Of a stretch of DNA of 64,000 bases, positions 43,847 through 52,359 are shown piece by piece (position 1 is the first letter of the stretch; every line of letters starts with the position of its first letter). The DNA lies in NCBI GenBank assembly GCA_017795045.1, contig CP051244.1, positions 538,584-602,583 of the forward strand, in the 5' to 3' direction. Source of the DNA: Allomuricauda sp. (GTDB lineage: Bacteria > Bacteroidota > Bacteroidia > Flavobacteriales > Flavobacteriaceae). The notes below the pieces were generated by a model, which saw only the letters and a program-made list of their open reading frames with translations, made no database searches and was not told the DNA's origin. The translations under genes were made by a program, and so were the position numbers.

Positions 43847-44323
43847 TCAAATCTTGGTATAACCTTCCTTGATTTCCATGGCAGGTAATCTCCAATCCAT
43901 TCCCTCCTTTTCTTGCCCTCTACGTGAAAGCAGTTGCATCAAATCTTCCTGTGCACGGACAAGCCCTTCGCTGGATGAAGATTCCACGACAATACAGTTG
44001 GGCGTGACCGACAGAAGATACACCCCTTCTTCCAAATTTGGGTTTATTTTAAGCCATACATAATTTTGCTGTGGCCTGTGAGCCTCCACCTTTAATTCCC
44101 AACCTACTGTTTTTTGAAATAAGGATTTCAGCACAAGGGAGGACGTATCCCTAACCCCAAGTCCTTCATCAAGAACATAGCGCGTATCCGCGGTAAACTC
44201 AAAATATTGCCCACTGCCCATTTCGCCGTGCACGGCCTTTGGTGGTGCACCTATATTGTCCAAACAAGATAGTGCCGACAAGGACAAAACAATTACTAAG
44301 ACTTTGACAATAGGTACCCTCAT
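43847..44323 (-). CDS. Orphan GH20 N-terminal domain (glyco_hydro_20b-like) lipoprotein
   Basis: 158 aa. Lipobox ALSC (C20). The mature part matches the non-catalytic first domain of beta-N-acetylhexosaminidases: '…EGVYLLSVTPNCIVVESSSSEGLVRAQEDLMQLLS' (in two parts) followed by 'LPAMEIKEG', the place where GH20 enzymes continue with the catalytic barrel. Here it stops a few residues later at TKI. Nothing resembling the barrel follows in any frame within the next 540 bp. It is either a truncated hexosaminidase or a free-standing adaptor/binding domain. It starts 13 bp after the CBM9-like gene and is cotranscribed with it. Confidence 0.65.
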   Translation of the reverse strand: MRVPIVKVLVIVLSLSALSCLDNIGAPPKAVHGEMGSGQYFEFTADTRYVLDEGLGVRDTSSLVLKSLFQKTVGWELKVEAHRPQQNYVWLKINPNLEEGVYLLSVTPNCIVVESSSSEGLVRAQEDLMQLLSRRGQEKEGMDWRLPAMEIKEGYTKI

Positions 44324-44335
44324 TTGGTATTGAGC

Positions 44336-45430
44336 TTACGGATAGTATTTCCCATCTTCCTTGATCAGGTATAATTTTCCGGTGAACGGACTCTTTGCTT
44401 GGATTGACCAACCCGCCCGGTGTACTTCCAAATCAACCTCTACTTTGGCACCATCGGCCAATACAGGTTTTATTGAAAGCTCACTTAGCTTCTGGGCCCA
44501 TTTTTTATTTTTTGAAAAATATTTTTTTTGACCTCGGTAAAACCTATATAGCAGCCATCTAATCTGTTCGTCCTTTGGGATTTTGAAGGTATCCGGGTTC
44601 CCAGCTTCGTTGGGTGAAAAATAAGCATAACCCCAATGCTCCGGTTCATGCATATTAATGACCCCTTGGGGAGACCAGACCCAATTGTATTCCCTAAGAA
44701 ATTTACCATTGGTATCCTTCTTACGGTAATATTTCCCATCAATAAGGTCAAAATCCCAATTGACCCTAGAAAAATTGATCCTCCAAAAATCTCCTTCAGG
44801 AACCTTGTTACTGCCACTGGTTTCTTTCAAAACAGCCCAAGGCATGGCCACTTCCACACTCCATCCCTTATCAATATCAGATGGATCATTCAAGGTACCA
44901 TCTACATGGACCCCGGTTTTAAGGCCCAGTATTTCCCAACTGTCCACAATGGCTCCCGGCTCCCGATACGGTTTTGTCAACAAAAGGTCCCAGACCGTAT
45001 TCAAGGCATTCATTTCAAATTCATAATAATTATGGGTATCCCCATCCGGATCTATAAAAATTTCAAAGTCGTTGTTATAAAAGATGACCGTATCCCGTTG
45101 CTTTAAGTTTGCCCAGACATGGGGCTCCTTAAGTTCGGCATAGAAGTACAGATAGTTTTCATCCCAAAGCATCCGGACATTGGTCTGGTAGGTCGGTGTT
45201 TTTATACCTTCTATATCTATAAAATTTTCTGAAACCTGGGCCTTGTCCCAAACCTCCTCTTTGGCCATTCCATCTATTTGCATGGGCTCATTGGTCTTAT
45301 AAACCACCATGGACCGAGGTTCCCCGATATTTTGGCCCCAACTGACCATACACACCCCCATCAACAAACCAAACAATATCTTTTGGGCCATGCCTTTCAT
45401 TTTTAACATCCTTATCCTTGTATTACGCAT
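44336..45430 (-). CDS. CBM9-like (carbohydrate-binding family 9-like) secreted protein
   Basis: 364 aa. A signal peptide follows a basic N-terminus (MKGMAQKILFGLLMGVCMVSWGQ is the likely form, so the start may be at an internal Met about residue 11). Residues ~45-250 show the CBM9/DOMON-like pattern: 'WDKAQVSENFIDIEG', 'VRMLWDENYLYFYAELKEPHVW', 'NNDFEIFIDPDGDTHNYYEFEMNALNTVWDLLL' (split), 'GWSVEVAMPW', 'WRINFSRVNW'. It probably binds a polysaccharide outside the cytoplasmic membrane. Start is 142 bp from locus motif copy 2. Confidence 0.85.
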   Translation of the reverse strand: MRNTRIRMLKMKGMAQKILFGLLMGVCMVSWGQNIGEPRSMVVYKTNEPMQIDGMAKEEVWDKAQVSENFIDIEGIKTPTYQTNVRMLWDENYLYFYAELKEPHVWANLKQRDTVIFYNNDFEIFIDPDGDTHNYYEFEMNALNTVWDLLLTKPYREPGAIVDSWEILGLKTGVHVDGTLNDPSDIDKGWSVEVAMPWAVLKETSGSNKVPEGDFWRINFSRVNWDFDLIDGKYYRKKDTNGKFLREYNWVWSPQGVINMHEPEHWGYAYFSPNEAGNPDTFKIPKDEQIRWLLYRFYRGQKKYFSKNKKWAQKLSELSIKPVLADGAKVEVDLEVHRAGWSIQAKSPFTGKLYLIKEDGKYYP

Positions 45431-45568
45431 TAATCATCCCCACCCCTTCATGGTCCAATATTCCACAATAGAAATAAATTCCTTTCTTTGCCAAAAAAGG
45501 AAGGCCTTGGCCGAAGTTGCATCGGGATATTTGTAAAAATTCCTAATTTAATCTGTATTTCAGGCTCT

Positions 45569-45584
45569 TTATTAGACCAATGAC
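45569..45584 (-). promoter_or_regulatory. Locus motif GTCRTTGGTCTAAWAA, copy 2 (CBM9 side)
   Basis: Minus-strand GTCATTGGTCTAATAA, in the 198-bp gap between the divergent CBM9-like gene and lytS; 139 bp from the former and 45 bp from the latter. Confidence 0.55.
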
Positions 45585-45628
45585 AGCTATCCGAAGCCAA
45601 ATGTTAAAATAAAGCAACCTTTTGTTCC

Positions 45629-46711
45629 ATGTATTTGCAAAAACAGCTCAAGAATAAATTTTTGGTGAATGCCGTTGCGGATTATAAAATCACAGCATGG
45701 CACCACGTTGTGTTCTGGGCCATTTATTTTACTTTCAATTTTTTGAGGTGGGGCAGCTATTTCAATGACTACCTATACTCCTTCAAATCGAACCTTTTAG
45801 GATTCCCCATCCATATTACGCTTACCTACTTTACCATTTACTACTTAATCCCAAAATTCATATTCAAACGAAAAATTTTCACTTTCATCATCATCTTGGT
45901 ATCCAGTATTTTTTTGATGGTGTATCTTAAGTTTCTCCTCACCTATTATTTAATAAGTTATAATGTTTGGCCCGAAGGGCCTGAAACCCATACCCTCACC
46001 TTTAATTTCACTGTTGTTATGATGTTGGGGGAACTTTACGTGATCTCATTTGTGACCTCCATTAAACTGACCATGGATTGGTTGCGGGAGACCGGGAGGG
46101 TGGCCAAATTGGAAAAAGAACAGTTGGAAACTGAGCTGCGGTTTTTACGGGCGCAGATATCTCCGCATTTCTTTTTCAACACCCTTAACAATATTTACTC
46201 CCTCAGTCTGGAAAAATCCGACAAAACCCCGGAGACCATAATCAAGCTCTCCGACCTTATGCGCTACGTATTGTATGAGACCAAGGACAAGGACCAAAGT
46301 CTATCCAAGGAAATTGTGTTCATACAAAACTACTTGGACTTGGAAAAGATACGCTACACCCAAAACCTACAGCTTGATTTTGAAGTCATTGGAAATCCAA
46401 AAGGAAAAAAAATTGCCCCCATGTTACTGGTCCAATTCATTGAAAATGCCTTTAAGCATGGGGCCAATCAAAATATTGGAAAAGTCCGGATAAGTATCCA
46501 AATCAAGATTGAGGACAAGTTTCTTCACTTTAAAGTCAGCAACACCAAACCCAAAAACCCTGCCGTTCCGATCAAAAAGAAAACAGGGGGTATTGGACTT
46601 TCCAATGTGGAGAAAAGATTGAAACTACGATATGGCGATGATGAATACCAATTGGGTATCCATGAAGAATTGGATGAATATATTGTAAACCTAAAGCTCA
46701 AGCTCAGATGA
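45629..46711 (+). CDS. LytS/YehU-type sensor histidine kinase
   Basis: 360 aa. Four membrane helices in residues ~25-145, a coiled linker, then the His_kinase domain with phospho-acceptor H180 in RAQISPHFFFNTLNNI and the ATP-binding 'LVQFIENAFKHG' N-box. No periplasmic sensor domain of size, so it senses within or near the membrane. Overlaps the response-regulator gene by 4 bp. Located between leftward units of the carbohydrate locus, so it may control them. Confidence 0.9.
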   Translation: MYLQKQLKNKFLVNAVADYKITAWHHVVFWAIYFTFNFLRWGSYFNDYLYSFKSNLLGFPIHITLTYFTIYYLIPKFIFKRKIFTFIIILVSSIFLMVYLKFLLTYYLISYNVWPEGPETHTLTFNFTVVMMLGELYVISFVTSIKLTMDWLRETGRVAKLEKEQLETELRFLRAQISPHFFFNTLNNIYSLSLEKSDKTPETIIKLSDLMRYVLYETKDKDQSLSKEIVFIQNYLDLEKIRYTQNLQLDFEVIGNPKGKKIAPMLLVQFIENAFKHGANQNIGKVRISIQIKIEDKFLHFKVSNTKPKNPAVPIKKKTGGIGLSNVEKRLKLRYGDDEYQLGIHEELDEYIVNLKLKLR

Positions 46712-47439
46712 AGCTCAAATGCGTAATAATAGATGATGAACCTTTGGCTGTAAAGGTGATACAGAACTACATTTCCCAAATCAAGGAATTGGAGGAAATC
46801 AAGTCTTTTAACAATGCCATTGACAGCCTTCCCTTTATCAGGGAACACAAACCCGATTTGCTTTTTTTGGACATCAACATGCCCGTTATTGACGGTTTCA
46901 GTTTTTTGGACAGTCTGGACAGCAAGCCCATGGTGGTGATCACTTCAGCCCATGCCGAGCATGCCGCCAAAGGTTTTGACCTGGAAGTATTGGATTATTT
47001 GGTAAAACCCATAGCCCTTCCCCGATTTATCAAAGCGGTGAACAAAGCCGTGGCCAATGTCCAAAAAAATCAAAAATGGGACGGCCTGCGAGAGCATGTT
47101 TTTGTAAAGGTGGACAAGAAAAAAATGAAGAAAATCCATCTGGATGAGATCATTCTGGTGGAGAGTCTCAAGGATTATATCAAAATCGTGACCATCAATG
47201 GCAACCATGTGGTACATAAGACCCTAAGCGCCTTTACCGATGAGATTTCCAACGAAAGGTTCATACGGATCCACAGATCCTATACCGTATCCTTGGACAA
47301 AATTGAAGCCTTGGAAGGGAATAGTGTGGAAATCGGAGGAAAGCGATATGTCATTGGAAGGAGTTATCTGGAAGATGTTAAGGCCCGTATTTTGGATCAG
47401 TCCATCTCTCCGGGAAATAAATCGGATTCCACAGATTAG
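46708..47439 (+). CDS. LytTR-family response regulator
   Basis: 243 aa. Receiver domain with acidic pocket 'IIDDEP' (D9, D10) and phospho-acceptor D55 (LFLDINMPV), conserved Lys in 'YLVKPIALPRF'; LytTR DNA-binding domain ~135-235 ('HVFVKVDKKKMKKIHLDEIILVESLKDYIKI' split, 'FIRIHRSYTV'). LytTR proteins bind direct repeats. Partner of the upstream kinase. Convergent with the BNR gene, 2 bp apart. Confidence 0.92.
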   Translation: MKLKCVIIDDEPLAVKVIQNYISQIKELEEIKSFNNAIDSLPFIREHKPDLLFLDINMPVIDGFSFLDSLDSKPMVVITSAHAEHAAKGFDLEVLDYLVKPIALPRFIKAVNKAVANVQKNQKWDGLREHVFVKVDKKKMKKIHLDEIILVESLKDYIKIVTINGNHVVHKTLSAFTDEISNERFIRIHRSYTVSLDKIEALEGNSVEIGGKRYVIGRSYLEDVKARILDQSISPGNKSDSTD

Positions 47440-47441
47440 GT

Positions 47442-48545
47442 TTACTTTAGCCCTATCTGCACTTTTACGTATTTGATCTTTGACCTATCGTAGGTATAGG
47501 ATATATGTATCATACCTTGAGCATCTTGGATGATGGCAGGATAGCTGTATTCCCCTTCATCGTGGTCTTCCAGTTTCAGGACATCGACCCATTCATTTCC
47601 ATCATCACTATAGGCTAGATTTAATTTTTCGCGCCCATTGGACCAATCCTCCCCACTAACCCCGGGATTGTACACGAGCAGATATCCTCCCTCCTTCAAA
47701 GAAACTGCATCTATGCCACTATTAGGATTGGGAACGGAAGTTTTGGATGCCATGGACCAGGTCAACCCAGAGTCATTGCTCACACTTTCCATAATCACAT
47801 CTTGATTACTCCGCAACAACGCTTTTATGTCTCCATTCGGGAGGTGTAACAATGTAGGTTGAATTGTTTTAACACCTTCCTCTGAGGGGATATGGGACTT
47901 GGTCCATGTGGCTCCTCCATCAGCGGATATTTCCACATGGGATTTCCAAATGGCGCCATCCTCAATTTCCACACTGGATGGACTCAAGACAAGCTCATTC
48001 CCAACCTGTATGGGTTTATTCTTTATGGGCCCTAATATTCCTTCAGGCAATCGATGGGATTTAGACCAAACTTCTTTTTGGGTATCCATGATGGAGTACA
48101 TGCCCCACCATGTCGAAGGAGAAGGTCCTACCTTGTAGAACATTACAACCTCATCCTGATGATTTCTAAACAGTACTGGGTTCCAACAAGGGTATCTGAG
48201 GGTATCGTTGACCACCCCGTCGGCAATTAACGTAGGGGCACTCCAATTTCCGGTACTGTTGGAGCTCGCGTAAATGGCTACATCAGGGTGCCTTTCGTGG
48301 GTACCTCCAAACCAAGCCGCCAATACCGAACCGTCATCCATCCCAATCAAAGTGGAGGCATGGCACTGGGCAAAAGGGGCTTCTTCAAAAATAAATTCTT
48401 CCGAAAGCACCTTTACTTTCGGAACAGGAAAATCTTGGGAAAAACCAAAGGCCCAGAACAGACACATCAATGTCCACATACCGGGCCTTATCATTTTATA
48501 CATTCCTGTACTGAACAGGATCAACGAAATATTTTTCGAAAACAA
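47442..48545 (-). CDS. BNR/Asp-box (sialidase-fold) secreted protein
   Basis: 367 aa; a start at 48503 (MYKMIRPGMWTL) gives a better signal peptide ending at GFSQ. Six-bladed propeller of the BNR_2 type with Asp-boxes S-A-D-G-G-A-T-W (about 230), S-N-D-S-G-L-T-W and S-D-D-G-N-E-W. No sialidase FRIP arginine motif, so sialic acid cleavage is doubtful; 'WFGGTHERHPDVAIY' and 'YPCWNPVLF' line the likely pocket. Specificity unknown; a glycosidase or lyase acting on the locus glycan is plausible. Last in the GMC-subunit 3-BNR unit, 2 bp after subunit 3. Confidence 0.8.
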   Translation of the reverse strand: MFSKNISLILFSTGMYKMIRPGMWTLMCLFWAFGFSQDFPVPKVKVLSEEFIFEEAPFAQCHASTLIGMDDGSVLAAWFGGTHERHPDVAIYASSNSTGNWSAPTLIADGVVNDTLRYPCWNPVLFRNHQDEVVMFYKVGPSPSTWWGMYSIMDTQKEVWSKSHRLPEGILGPIKNKPIQVGNELVLSPSSVEIEDGAIWKSHVEISADGGATWTKSHIPSEEGVKTIQPTLLHLPNGDIKALLRSNQDVIMESVSNDSGLTWSMASKTSVPNPNSGIDAVSLKEGGYLLVYNPGVSGEDWSNGREKLNLAYSDDGNEWVDVLKLEDHDEGEYSYPAIIQDAQGMIHISYTYDRSKIKYVKVQIGLK

Positions 48546-48547
48546 AA

Positions 48548-49261
48548 TCAGCTAATGAGATTACCGTCTTCATCCCATTCAGCCACAATGTTCCGTTTGC
48601 TTTGGTCCACACATTTGGCCAACCACTCGGGCTCGTAGGACACCCCATGCTGATCAAGGACATCTTGGGGAACACCGTCCCATACATTGGGCATGTTTCC
48701 TTTGTAACCCAGTTCCTCTATACCAATTTTTGAAGTATAGAATCCTGTCATGGTATGGTTCCTCACCAAAGAGAAGAAGTTCACCTCAAAGGGTCTTTCA
48801 CTTGAAGGCACATCTGGATCGTAATAGGCAATCCCGTCCAGAATACTTTTTTGCTGTTCTTCCGTGGCTGATTTGAACTCGGTTCCAAATTCGGTATTGC
48901 TCTTGTGGTCCAACCACATTAATCCACCTCTAAGATCCACCTGCATTTGTGGTATGTCCTTGGCCATGAACTCTATAAAGGGTACCACTTCGGCATCGGA
49001 AGCACTTTTGAACTCTGCGCCTCCCGGTAAGATCAAATCACAAAGCACGGTCATGGTGGCCGCTTCATGATCATTGAAAAAGCGCTCCCTTTCCAACTCG
49101 GCCACATGCTCATTTTCCCTATCGGTGCGCCATTTTACCGCAGTGGGGTCCAAAGCGACCTCTTCAACCGGGGTTTCCGCTCCAGGCTTACATCCATTAA
49201 TGGCCAAACCTCCGGCCACGGAACCCAATACAATCGATTTTAAACTTTTCCTTCTATCCAT
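48548..49261 (-). CDS. Gluconate 2-dehydrogenase subunit 3 family protein (Tat-exported)
   Basis: 237 aa. The N-terminus has a twin-arginine motif D-R-R-K-S-L-K and a lipobox-like INGC (C24), so it is exported by Tat and probably lipid-anchored. The rest fits the small subunit of membrane-bound FAD sugar/polyol dehydrogenases ('TMTVLCDLILPGG', 'FSLVRNHTMTGFYTSKIGIEELGYKGNMPNVWDG' split). It escorts and stabilises the large GMC subunit, whose gene is 3 bp upstream. Confidence 0.88.
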   Translation of the reverse strand: MDRRKSLKSIVLGSVAGGLAINGCKPGAETPVEEVALDPTAVKWRTDRENEHVAELERERFFNDHEAATMTVLCDLILPGGAEFKSASDAEVVPFIEFMAKDIPQMQVDLRGGLMWLDHKSNTEFGTEFKSATEEQQKSILDGIAYYDPDVPSSERPFEVNFFSLVRNHTMTGFYTSKIGIEELGYKGNMPNVWDGVPQDVLDQHGVSYEPEWLAKCVDQSKRNIVAEWDEDGNLIS

Positions 49262-49264
49262 GAC

Positions 49265-50986
49265 CTACAGGTTTTGCTTTTTCAATTGATCCACTATATA
49301 CTCTGAAGCCCTCCATGAGAGTGCCAAAATTGTCCATGTACAGTTTTTGTCGGCTTGGGACACAAAAGGTCCTGCATCCACTACAAAAACATTGTCCGCA
49401 TCGTGCAGTTGTTGGTACTTATTGGTTACCGATGTTCTTGGGTCGTCTCCCATACGGGTGGTTCCCACTTCGTGGATGATACGCCCCGGGGTGTGCAGAC
49501 CGTAATCCGCCTCTTTTCCGGGCTTGCTTCCGAGCACTTCCCCACCCAGATTGGTCAGTATTTGCTCAAAGGTATCGTGCATGTGAATGGCTTGCTTATG
49601 CTCATATTCGGACCATTTATAATGGAAACGCAATACGGGTATCCCCCACTCATCGACCGTGTTCGGGTCTATTTCACAATAGTTGTCCTTATAGGCGATG
49701 GACTCACCACGTCCACTTAGGCCCACCAAGGCACCATAGTATTTTTTGGCATCGCTACGGAGCACATCTCCGTATCCACCGACCTTGGTCCCGAAGAATT
49801 TATTGAACTCGTTGACATTAAACCCAAAACCGTAGCTAGGCATACCCATACCGCCCCATATTTCAATATGGTAGCCCCGTGGGAAATCCAATTTGGAGTT
49901 ATCGCCCCACCAGGGTGAGTATACGTGCATTCCGCCTACCCCATCTTCGTTGTAAGATACCTTTCGGTTCATCAAATCGGGAACGAAGGCCATTCTGTCC
50001 GCACCCGTGGAATCATGGAGATATTTACCCACAATATCACTACTGTTCCCCAATCCATTGGGATGTTGCGGACTTTTGGAATTCATCAGAATCCTAGCGG
50101 TACTACAGGCAGATGCACCCAATACCACTACTTTGCCCTTGAGCTTATATTCTTTTCTGTCTTCTTTATTGATATAGGAAACTCCCGTGGCCTTACCTTC
50201 ATCATCAACCGTTACTTCACGCACCACACAGTTCACGAACAGGTCCACCTGCCCCCTACTCTTTTGGGCCGGGAAAATTAAACAGGTCCCTGCTGAAAAA
50301 TCAGCATATACCTGACAAGCCCGACTACACTGTCCACAATAAAAACAGACCCCTCTGTCATTGTTGATACGCTTGGTAAGCATGGACATCCGCGAAGGAT
50401 ATACCGGAACTCCGGTTTTTCTCGCTCCCTTGATATAGAAAAGTTCGTGTAGTCTTGGTTTTGGTGGGGGAAGGAAAAATCCATCTGGATTATTGTGGAT
50501 GTTCTCCTTGGTTCCAAACACCCCGATCATTTTGTCCACCTTGTCGTAGTATGGCTTTACGTCATCGTAGCTTATGGGCCAATCATCTCCGTGACCATCA
50601 ATACTTTTATGTTTAAAATCGTCCGGACCAAAACGCAAAGAGATACGCCCCCAGTGGTTGGTACGCCCTCCCAACATGTGTGAACGGAACCAATCGAACT
50701 TGGTGCCATCCTTGTGGGTATACGGCTCACCTTCTATTTCCCAACCTCCATAAGCAGAGTCAAAATCTCCAAAGGGCCGTACGGTACTAGCTCCCCGTCT
50801 GGGTGACTCATAGGGCCATCGTAGCTGGGTTTTTTGTTCTGGATCGGCGGGGTCAAAAAACGGACCTGCCTCTACAACGGCCACTTTCAGGCCGGCATCG
50901 GCCAATACTTTTGTGGCCATACCTCCACCTGCACCAGAGCCCACGATTATGGCATCATAGACTGTTGAATTTTCTATTATCTGCAT
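49265..50986 (-). CDS. GMC family FAD oxidoreductase with four-Cys cluster (sugar dehydrogenase large subunit)
   Basis: 573 aa. FAD-binding GSGAGGG (17-23), 'LGGRTNHWGRISLRF' (106-119), and C-terminal 'HEVGTTRMGDDP' and 'VVDAGPFVSQ' with active-site His/Asn region (NCTWTILALSWRASEYI). A cysteine cluster C214-x2-C217-x2-C220-x3-C224 is present; FAD-dependent glucose and fructose dehydrogenases carry an Fe-S cluster in the large subunit, and this is a good candidate site. No signal peptide: export with the Tat-tagged small subunit is expected. No cytochrome c subunit gene is adjacent. Substrate likely a sugar, unknown. Confidence 0.88.
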   Translation of the reverse strand: MQIIENSTVYDAIIVGSGAGGGMATKVLADAGLKVAVVEAGPFFDPADPEQKTQLRWPYESPRRGASTVRPFGDFDSAYGGWEIEGEPYTHKDGTKFDWFRSHMLGGRTNHWGRISLRFGPDDFKHKSIDGHGDDWPISYDDVKPYYDKVDKMIGVFGTKENIHNNPDGFFLPPPKPRLHELFYIKGARKTGVPVYPSRMSMLTKRINNDRGVCFYCGQCSRACQVYADFSAGTCLIFPAQKSRGQVDLFVNCVVREVTVDDEGKATGVSYINKEDRKEYKLKGKVVVLGASACSTARILMNSKSPQHPNGLGNSSDIVGKYLHDSTGADRMAFVPDLMNRKVSYNEDGVGGMHVYSPWWGDNSKLDFPRGYHIEIWGGMGMPSYGFGFNVNEFNKFFGTKVGGYGDVLRSDAKKYYGALVGLSGRGESIAYKDNYCEIDPNTVDEWGIPVLRFHYKWSEYEHKQAIHMHDTFEQILTNLGGEVLGSKPGKEADYGLHTPGRIIHEVGTTRMGDDPRTSVTNKYQQLHDADNVFVVDAGPFVSQADKNCTWTILALSWRASEYIVDQLKKQNL

Positions 50987-51386
50987 TGCGTCAAAACTTC
51001 TTTTTTATGAATTAAATGTAGGAATCGGCTCCCCAAGAACGAAAAATAGGGGTAAAAATTCAATACGGCAATAATTGCACATCAAAATCTTGAATTTTCA
51101 CAGCCAAACCAACTTTTTTATGGCATATTGATAATATTCCCAATTTTCCACAAAGCATCTTTAATTTTTTAGACCAACGACGGGTTCAAATAGATTAACG
51201 CATAAAAAAAGTATATAAAACCTTTTAAAACCAGCTTACGCACTTTTTGCAAAAACCCCATTTCCCATTCCATCCATCACAATCCCGTTTACTTACCTAT
51301 CAACGCCATCGAAACGTACTTTTTTTACCTAAATGCGTTTGTTTTTATTTAATATGTATATTTATGCGCATTGAATTTGATATCCC
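50987..51386. other. Divergent control region GMC/AraC
   Basis: 400 bp, A/T-rich, no gene. Contains locus motif copy 3 (51166-51181), an AATGCG…CGCATT pair (51332-51337 and 51367-51372) flanking a TATATTTA -7-like element (51357-51364) before the AraC gene, and a run of GTACTTTTTTT (51317-51327). Confidence 0.5.
51166..51181 (-). promoter_or_regulatory. Locus motif GTCRTTGGTCTAAWAA, copy 3 (GMC side)
   Basis: Minus-strand GTCGTTGGTCTAAAAA, 180 bp upstream of the GMC start and 205 bp upstream of the AraC start. Confidence 0.55.
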
Positions 51387-52256
51387 ATGAAACTTCACTT
51401 GCTGAACCGTAGGAGCAATACTGGTTCCTCCTTTACCATCACGCACAACCGATATCCCCATTTTTTAAAGATTTGGCACTATCATGCCGAGTTGGAACTG
51501 GTAATGATCAAGAAGAGTACGGGCACCCGATTTATTGGTGACAGCATCCAAAAATTCCAAGTGGGTGAAGTAGTGCTTTTAGGGAAGAACCTACCCCATA
51601 TGTGGTTAAATGACGAGTCTTATTTTGAGGAAGACATCCCTGATGCCGCCGAAGCCATATCCATCCATTTCACCGAGGATTTTTTAGGTGACCCCTTATT
51701 CAAGTCCCCTGAATTTTCACATATTGGACTCATGCTTCGGACCGCATTGAGGGGCATTAAGTTCCATGCCATTCCGCCAATCATTTACGAGTCTTTTGAA
51801 AACATGCTTTCCTTGGCCCCCTTTTCCAAAGCCATAGCACTGATTGAATTGTTGAATCAATTGGCCAGACACAAGGAATACGAATTATTGTCCAGCATTG
51901 GATACGTGAACAGCTTTGGACAAATTGAAAATGAAAGACTCCGTAAAGTATATGAATACATTTTTGACAATTTCAAGAGTGATGTGAACCTAAACAATGT
52001 GGCCGAATTGGTCGGGATGAACCCATCAGCATTCAGCCGATTCTTTAAACGGATACATAGAAAACCTTTTACGCGATATCTCAACGAAATACGCATTGGG
52101 TACGCCTGTAAACTTTTACTTGAAAGTGAGAACAGCATTGCAGGAGCTGCTTATGAATCAGGATTCAACAACATTTCCAACTTCAACCGTCAGTTCAAGG
52201 CCATTAAGGCCATTTCCCCTACGGATTACATCAAATCATACAAAAAATCCGGATGA
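51387..52256 (+). CDS. AraC family transcriptional regulator
   Basis: 289 aa. N-terminal cupin sensor ('HNRYPHFLKIWHYHAELELVMI', 'FQVGEVVLLGKNLPHMW') and C-terminal double helix-turn-helix ('VNLNNVAELVGMNPSAFSRFFKRIHRKPFTRYLNEIRIGYACKLL' split; 'ISPTDY'). It is placed directly before the fucose operon in the same direction, so activation of that operon by fucose or a fucose derivative is the natural expectation. Confidence 0.9.
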   Translation: MKLHLLNRRSNTGSSFTITHNRYPHFLKIWHYHAELELVMIKKSTGTRFIGDSIQKFQVGEVVLLGKNLPHMWLNDESYFEEDIPDAAEAISIHFTEDFLGDPLFKSPEFSHIGLMLRTALRGIKFHAIPPIIYESFENMLSLAPFSKAIALIELLNQLARHKEYELLSSIGYVNSFGQIENERLRKVYEYIFDNFKSDVNLNNVAELVGMNPSAFSRFFKRIHRKPFTRYLNEIRIGYACKLLLESENSIAGAAYESGFNNISNFNRQFKAIKAISPTDYIKSYKKSG

Positions 52257-52272
52257 TTTTGCATTAAGGCAA

Positions 52273-52298
52273 AAAAAGTACTGAATTCGGTACTTTTT
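52273..52298 (+). terminator. Hairpin after AraC gene
   Basis: AAAAAGTAC-N8-GTACTTTTT, perfect 9-bp stem ending in five Ts, 17 bp after the AraC stop and 62 bp before the fucose operon start. Either a terminator or, given GTACTTTTT runs elsewhere in the locus (43714, 51317), a regulator site. Confidence 0.6.
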
Positions 52299-52359
52299 GA
52301 GGTAGCGTATAAGCCCCAGCACTTCTAATTTTGGTAAGATTCACACTAGTTTAATCTTT

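Noticed and set aside
47442..48545. Functional sialidase
   Set aside because: Asp-boxes are present but the FRIP arginine motif and other sialidase active-site features could not be found, and there are no sialic acid catabolism genes nearby.
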